From Turritopsis dohrnii (lineage: Eukaryota; Cnidaria; Hydrozoa; Anthoathecata; Oceaniidae), in assembly GCA_027922465.2 (NCBI GenBank), contig BQMF02000177.1, positions 434,001-498,000 of the forward strand: DNA of 64,000 bases, given 5' to 3'. Positions 58,901 through 64,000 of the stretch are shown here, one piece after another (positions within the stretch are counted from its first letter, which is position 1; the number at the start of each line of letters is the position of its first letter). The position numbers were made by a program, and so were the translations under genes. The notes beneath the pieces are model-generated. The model was not told where the DNA came from, did not search any database, and saw only the letters and a list, made by a program, of their open reading frames with translations.

Positions 58901-61900
58901 TATCCAGATAAGAAATTCACTCCTTATGTCACACTATTCAAAATCTGCTTTTATACAAGTAACCGGTCCGGTCAATGTATCAATGCATCGAACAAAGCTT
59001 CTAGAGCATTCATTTATCAAAATCGTTCAGCCTTTCAGATTAAGTAGTGAAAAAATTGCATTTGTAACTATCACTCATTCTTCGTTCAGAAGAAGTCTTG
59101 TGATTTCACAGTCGGCTTTGGTGCACTTGCAGATTGCACATACAGTTTTCTATTCGAGTTCAATGCTTATATCAGCTTCTACTTCAGTGCCGAGTCACCT
59201 GTATCCAGTCATCCTTCTACAAAACATGACCTTCTTTCAAGTTGATGTAATGACTATTATACACGCCACAGGTCCAATAACTTTGCACATTAAAAACACT
59301 TATTTCATGAATAAAACAAGTCTGCTTGTTGAAGATATTCGATCGTTTACTGTCACGGGGTGCAGGTTTACGCACATTATCGCACAATCAGGACCTTTAG
59401 TCAATGTGAAGTCAACCCCCGTCATTAAATTAAAAAATAATACATTTTCCAAAATATTGATGGACAGTTCTAAGACATCAATTATTACTATAGTTAACAG
59501 TAACGTTGTGCTATCATCTACAACATTCCATAGAAATAACTTAAAACCCGACTTTTCTTGTGGGATTTTGTTACATAACAGTAAGATCACCATGGAAAGC
59601 ACAACTGTCTCGGAAAATATTGGGTTATATCCTGTGTGTTTCAAAAATTGTACTGGAACAGTAACGAAGACAATTGTTTACAATAACACAGATACAAGGA
59701 TAATAATTGCGTTTGGATCTTCTTATGTTGTTGTTCATGAGACTTGGTACTATGAGAACCGTTTTGTCAATCTGCGGCAATCGGCTATTTTCACTTTCAG
59801 AGATAGTTCAGTCCGTATCGCTGGTACCAGAATGAGTAACGTGTCAACCTTGAAAGGTAAAAGCAATGTGAAAAGGAAGGTATATTCAAACGGGACAGGA
59901 ATAGGAAAATTCAGATTACCCTGGAACACTATCGTCATCAACATGACAGAACATAGTAACGTGATTGTCAACAGATTGCAAGTGAACCATGTCGATGGTT
60001 TGGAAGGTATTTCGTGTTATTATAGCACAGTTTCATTGTTCAACTTGAGCTTCACAGACATTAAATTAAAGAAGAAGTTTCTCTCATTTGAAAATTGTAT
60101 GGCCACACTTAAAAATGTTGACATTTTACAAGTATCGAGCTATTCGTTATTTACAATTACTAACAACGATAACGAACAGTTAAATTATAGGGTACCTATC
60201 GTTATGCTCGTAAACAGTTTTGCTTGGATAGAAAGTATTTCCGTCAAATATGCTAAAGGTTTCATTGAAGTGTTATTTAGTGCAGAATGTTATGTGATCG
60301 TTACGAAAATCACACTAACAAACAGCAACATCAGTGAAGGGTTTGTAATAGCAGAACGTTCCGTTGCAGTGTTCAATAATGGAATATTGTCTGGCAATAG
60401 GTTCAAAATCATGTTTTCTGTTATGAGTGGAAAAGCATCATTTTACAATGTGAGTGTCACTAAAACTAAGATGTTGCAAAGCTTTCTCTTTGATGCAGCT
60501 TCAGGAATTCTTGAAAATATAGTCTGGTCAAGATGCCAATTTAAGGGAAGTCTTCTGAAAACATCAAATAGCAACATTACTGTAACATCATCCTCTGCCA
60601 GTCAGATCAATGGAGGTATGCTCATTTCGATTTCGAACATCAATCAAGATAGGGAGTTTCTTGTTCAATTGAAAGGACTTCATTTCAGAAAGTCCACAAA
60701 TATATACGAAAGAAAGTTGATTTTCATTAAAGTCAACAAGCTAACTGTTATGGAAATTGAAGACGTTACAATTGATGCACCACCTGGGCTGTTGCCTTAT
60801 CCCCTTATGACAATCGTTTACCCATATAGTGTCCGTGAAGGCGCAAGAATTGCTTTTCAAATGATTTGTCCAATGAGTTATTACTTTGATCGTCATTCTA
60901 GCACTGATAGCAGTGAAAGATTCATTTTAGCTCAAATAAACTATTACTGCAAACATTGTCCTCGCGGATATTACTCTGCAGTTAAAACTAGAATTGAAAT
61001 TTCCATTTATTCAAAGAATAAATCCATTTATTCAAAGAATAAAATTTATGTGGCAAACGAAACAAAAACATCCATGAATGAAGTTTGTCTTGCTTGTCCT
61101 ACAGGTGGAATTTGTCACAAGAACATTACCAGCAAAGAGAACTATTGGGGATATAGAAAGAACCAAAGAGAAATTTTATTTCTGCCTTGTCCAGAACTAT
61201 ACTGTTGCTCGAGACACGGCGTAAAATGTACTTCATACTCTATGTGCAACTTTGACAGAGAAGGAGTATTATGTGGAGTTTGTAGAGATGGTTACCAATT
61301 GGACTATTTCTCTATGAAATGTATAGCTGAAGGAACTTGCAAGCAAAGATTGTTATTCTGGTTAACATATATTTCATTTGCAATTCTATATGTACTTGTC
61401 GTCATGTTTATCAACAAAATTCCGGAGTTATTGAAAAAAATCTTAGCACGTGTTATAAAATTGTTTACGAAAGTAGAGGTATCAACTGAAAATGACATTA
61501 ATAACGACCAATCAATTGATGATATTTCCCAAGAGACAACCAATCATTGCCAAGGAGAGACAAATGAACTGCACCAGAAGAACGAAAGTAGCTCACCAAT
61601 ATCCGCCATATTTGATATTTTGGTATCATTTTATCAATTGAAAGCACTTGCTCAAATAAATTTGGGTTACGAACGGTCGAAAAACTTTTCTGACGAGATT
61701 CTGACAGCTGTCTTTAATGTACATGTGTTCAAGCTTACATCACAACTTTGTCCTATGGTTAGTCTTGACATAATTTCTAAATTAGTATTTAAGCATATCA
61801 TGTTTTTCGCATTAATGCTATTTTTATTGGGTATTGTTCTGCTCGTTTTCTTCGTATATCGAAATGTTACCGCCTTCATTTGCAAGAAAGATCGATATGA

Positions 61901-62834
61901 CTATATCACCGAACATGAACTCACCGAACGAGAAATCGATGACGACATTATAGTGGTCGTGACGCAACATGAAAACACGAAAGCACCACACCAGCATTGG
62001 ATATATATTTGCTTTGTACGCCTTCTCATGCTAAACTACAAATCGTTAGCTTTGTTTTCTTTGATGGTGATCAACTGTCAACAGATCAATGATGTCCACG
62101 TTTTGTTTATTAATGGCGAAATCAAATGTTGGACATGGTGGCAAAACTTAACGTATTTATTTTTGTTTTTGTGGGTTGTACCGTTCCCTTTCGCTTTACA
62201 TCTTGCAATATCAATGTTGAACAGATCCATGATATCCAACAAACAATGTTTCTTCTGTTTTGTGTTTCCTGTATTCACACCATTACTGTACCTTTATACC
62301 AGATTTGTCAAAAAGGAAAAGGGTGTAAATACTACTAAACTTGAAAATCAACAATTGAGGATATCTTTGTTAAAAGTGTTTGAAGATCCGTTTCGTAAAA
62401 AGTCAAATGGAGATGGCACATTGTTTTGGGACTCGTGGAAGTTACTGTACAGATTTATTATTGCCGTATGCGCTGTTTTCTTCATCGATCCAGTGTTTAG
62501 AATTGGTGTCATTTCCCCACTGATGATAACCTTCCTGGTTGTGCATGTCAAGGTAATGCCATACAAGGCGCAGTTAGCGAATCACTTACAAATGGTGTCT
62601 CTTGCTAGTTTGTGCATCCTGGTCAACATTAATTTGGTCCATTTGTTTTCCTTCGTTTACGATTTAAGTAATGAAGATGCCATTAAAAGACTTGGAACAG
62701 TGCATCTCATACTGCAGAGCGTGTTAAATCCATTAGTGTTTTTGATTATTTATGGATTGTACCATGTTTTACGAAAAGTAGCCACTTCTTGTTTAAATCG
62801 AGTGCAGTTACTGCAGCACAAGAAACGTTTGTAG
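55986..62834 (+). CDS. Gene B: paralogue of gene A
   Basis: Predicted 1531 residues. Exon 1 (55986-56016, MHHFLFLQVL) ends at CTCG|GTAAGT in phase 1. Exon 2 starts after CTCGATTTCAG at 58270 and gives VAFSLTKATVFHVSLHGKD, so exon 1 plus the first residues form a signal peptide. The ATG at 58203 is probably intronic but remains an alternative start. Residues about 18-870 are beta-helix-like and rich in Asn/Ser/Thr sequons. Residues 877-1035 are Cys-rich: CKHCPRGYYS, CPTGGIC, NYWGY, CGVCRDGYQLDYFSMKC. From about 1037 there are around eight membrane segments with IFDILVSFYQLKAL, LWVVPFPFALHL, FFIDPVFRIG and MPYKAQLANHLQMVSLASL. Every block aligns with gene A. A 20-base direct duplication at about 61003-61042 repeats SIYSKNK. 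The intron holds the element at 56630-57681. Role unknown. Confidence 0.8.
56630..57681. mobile_element. TIR element of about 1.05 kb in the gene B intron
   Basis: Left CAGTGCCGTAAATGACGG and right CCGTCATTTACAGTAGTG pair as inverted repeats. Both ends continue into GGGGCGCTTATT-type motifs (56692, 57617). No target duplication is certain and no transposase frame is seen. It includes the dispersed repeat 57190-57530. Confidence 0.65.
57190..57530. repeat. Dispersed repeat shared with 8930-9300 (inverted)
   Basis: agcaacagtactac, ataaattagca and gaaattttgaaa match 8930-9300 as reverse complement with divergence. Confidence 0.6.
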
Positions 62835-63599
62835 CTCTTAAGAGGTTTCATAGATTAAGCTGGTTACTTGTAGATTTCTAATAAGCTTTTAGTAACTGCT
62901 ATTTTTAGTTTATTTTGGGGATTTTGTCTTCTTCATTTTCTCCATCTGTAAGAAACACAACACACTATACTCGGAAAAACAAATACTTTTATTACGGTAG
63001 CAGCGATAGCGAATACCGTATTAAAACACCCGCGGACTCCTCCTCCTCCTCCTACTACTACTACTCCGGCCGAAATGGCAATTAGTCTGTGACTTAGAGT
63101 CTGCGAGACTCTACTAATAACGCAATGTAAGTTCTAATGAAGGAACGCAGCCTTCAAATTTTGGAAGCTTTTCTATAACAAACATTTAAAAGTTTTGTTT
63201 CAAAAGTACATAATCTGATATTTTGTAGCTTAATCCATGAAAGAATGAATTCTTATCAAATAGGCCTACATAAAAATGGGACTTTTAGTTCATTACACTA
63301 ACTGAAAATACTTGATATGTTGCTTTTCTTGACGGTAAAGCTTATCAGTACAAAATTTCTTATTACCTCAGTTGTTAGCTAACTATACACTATGTTTCTG
63401 TATTAAGGCTTTCAAAGATCTAGTTCAAAAAGGCAGTTATTTGTTTGAATTCATTTTTCGTTTCATGAAATTATAATTAAAAACATTATATTTGTCTTTA
63501 ATAAATTAATTTCTGATGGTTTATGATTAGACCCTTTTTACACTAACTAATAATTTTAACAAATTTATCATTTATACCTGTTTTCCACCAGTGAGATAT
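62835..63599. other. 3' flank of gene B
   Basis: Contains a (CTC)n/(CTA)n run at 63034-63066. No gene seen. Confidence 0.45.
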
Positions 63600-64000
63600 A
63601 ACTAGCATGTAGCTTTAGCTAAAAAATGTCCCCGCACTCAAGCATTTCAATTTGTATACACAGCAAGCTATACATTGCAAGCTATACAACGGAAATAAAA
63701 AAAAAGTTTTGTTTGAAAACAAATGTTTTGGTTTATTGTGGGCTTGGTATTAAATATTTCGACAAAGCCGGTTTTTTAAGAAGCCTCAAAGCTACTCAAC
63801 ACTCACTCAAAATCGTTTTAGAACTGTCTCGCTTTATGATCACGAGACGAGTAGCATTTAACATTTAATTTGTTACATTTAATGCATCGAAACAGGTATA
63901 CAATAACACCCTTCATTCAAAGAGTTGACATGATGGCATCAATTGAACTTCAGGACAAACTTGATGATTGAAAAACTATTTAATCAGCCAACGGTCATTT
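63600..64000. repeat. Dispersed repeat, inverted copy of 35395-35765
   Basis: Reverse-complement homology to the edge of the window. The frame 63626-63868 lies inside it and is not a gene. Confidence 0.7.

Overview
The window is AT-rich animal nuclear DNA: genes are split by spliceosomal introns, there are no operons, and most of the sequence is transposable-element debris. The element mix fits an early-branching aquatic invertebrate. It includes CR1/L2-like LINEs ending in CxC..C, an RTE-like LINE, Helitrons, PIF/Harbinger, a THAP/DDE plus YqaJ transposon of ISL2EU type, and mariner, hAT and pogo MITEs. The cellular genes (DEG/ENaC channel, secreted amine oxidase, beta-helix membrane proteins) fit the same guess. 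A cnidarian is my best guess, made from gene and element style only.

Layout. 1-2218: head-to-tail Helitrons. 2219-3824: 5' half of a LINE (ORF1 and endonuclease, minus strand). 4437-8705: 5' exons of a DEG/ENaC channel gene with repeats in its introns. 8750-12574: MITE, LINE pieces and a reversed Helitron. 12575-14112: the reverse-transcriptase half of a LINE (plus strand) that appears to be the other half of the 2219-3824 copy. 14.4-21 kb: a broken ankyrin ORF, a zinc-finger-like ORF and non-autonomous repeats. 21.6-24.1 kb: a damaged secreted FAD amine oxidase. 24.1-25.9 kb: a repeat element with a 128-bp tandem array. 27.5-31.5 kb: LINE tail, Harbinger MITE and an ISL2EU-type transposon. 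33.4-37.5 kb: three LINE fragments. 38.4-43.7 kb: gene A, a 1447-residue membrane protein. 45.3-49.1 kb: a 3.8-kb PIF/Harbinger element with both of its genes and a nested Helitron-like insert. 52.6-53.9 kb: RTE-like LINE. 56.0-62.8 kb: gene B, a 1531-residue paralogue of gene A. 62.8-64 kb: flank and a dispersed repeat.

The two intact, large cellular genes (A and B) are the most notable content. Each has a tiny first exon encoding a signal peptide, a phase-1 intron and one giant exon. That exon encodes a long beta-helix-like ectodomain, a conserved Cys-rich module and a multi-pass membrane module. I know of no assigned function for this architecture. The other notable result is structural. 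Two LINE halves in opposite orientation, each abutting a Helitron terminus exactly, fit back together across a Helitron A|T insertion site, implying an inversion of about 10 kb with Helitron breakpoints. The ENaC and amine oxidase genes both carry disabling lesions and look like pseudogenes or mis-assembled alleles.
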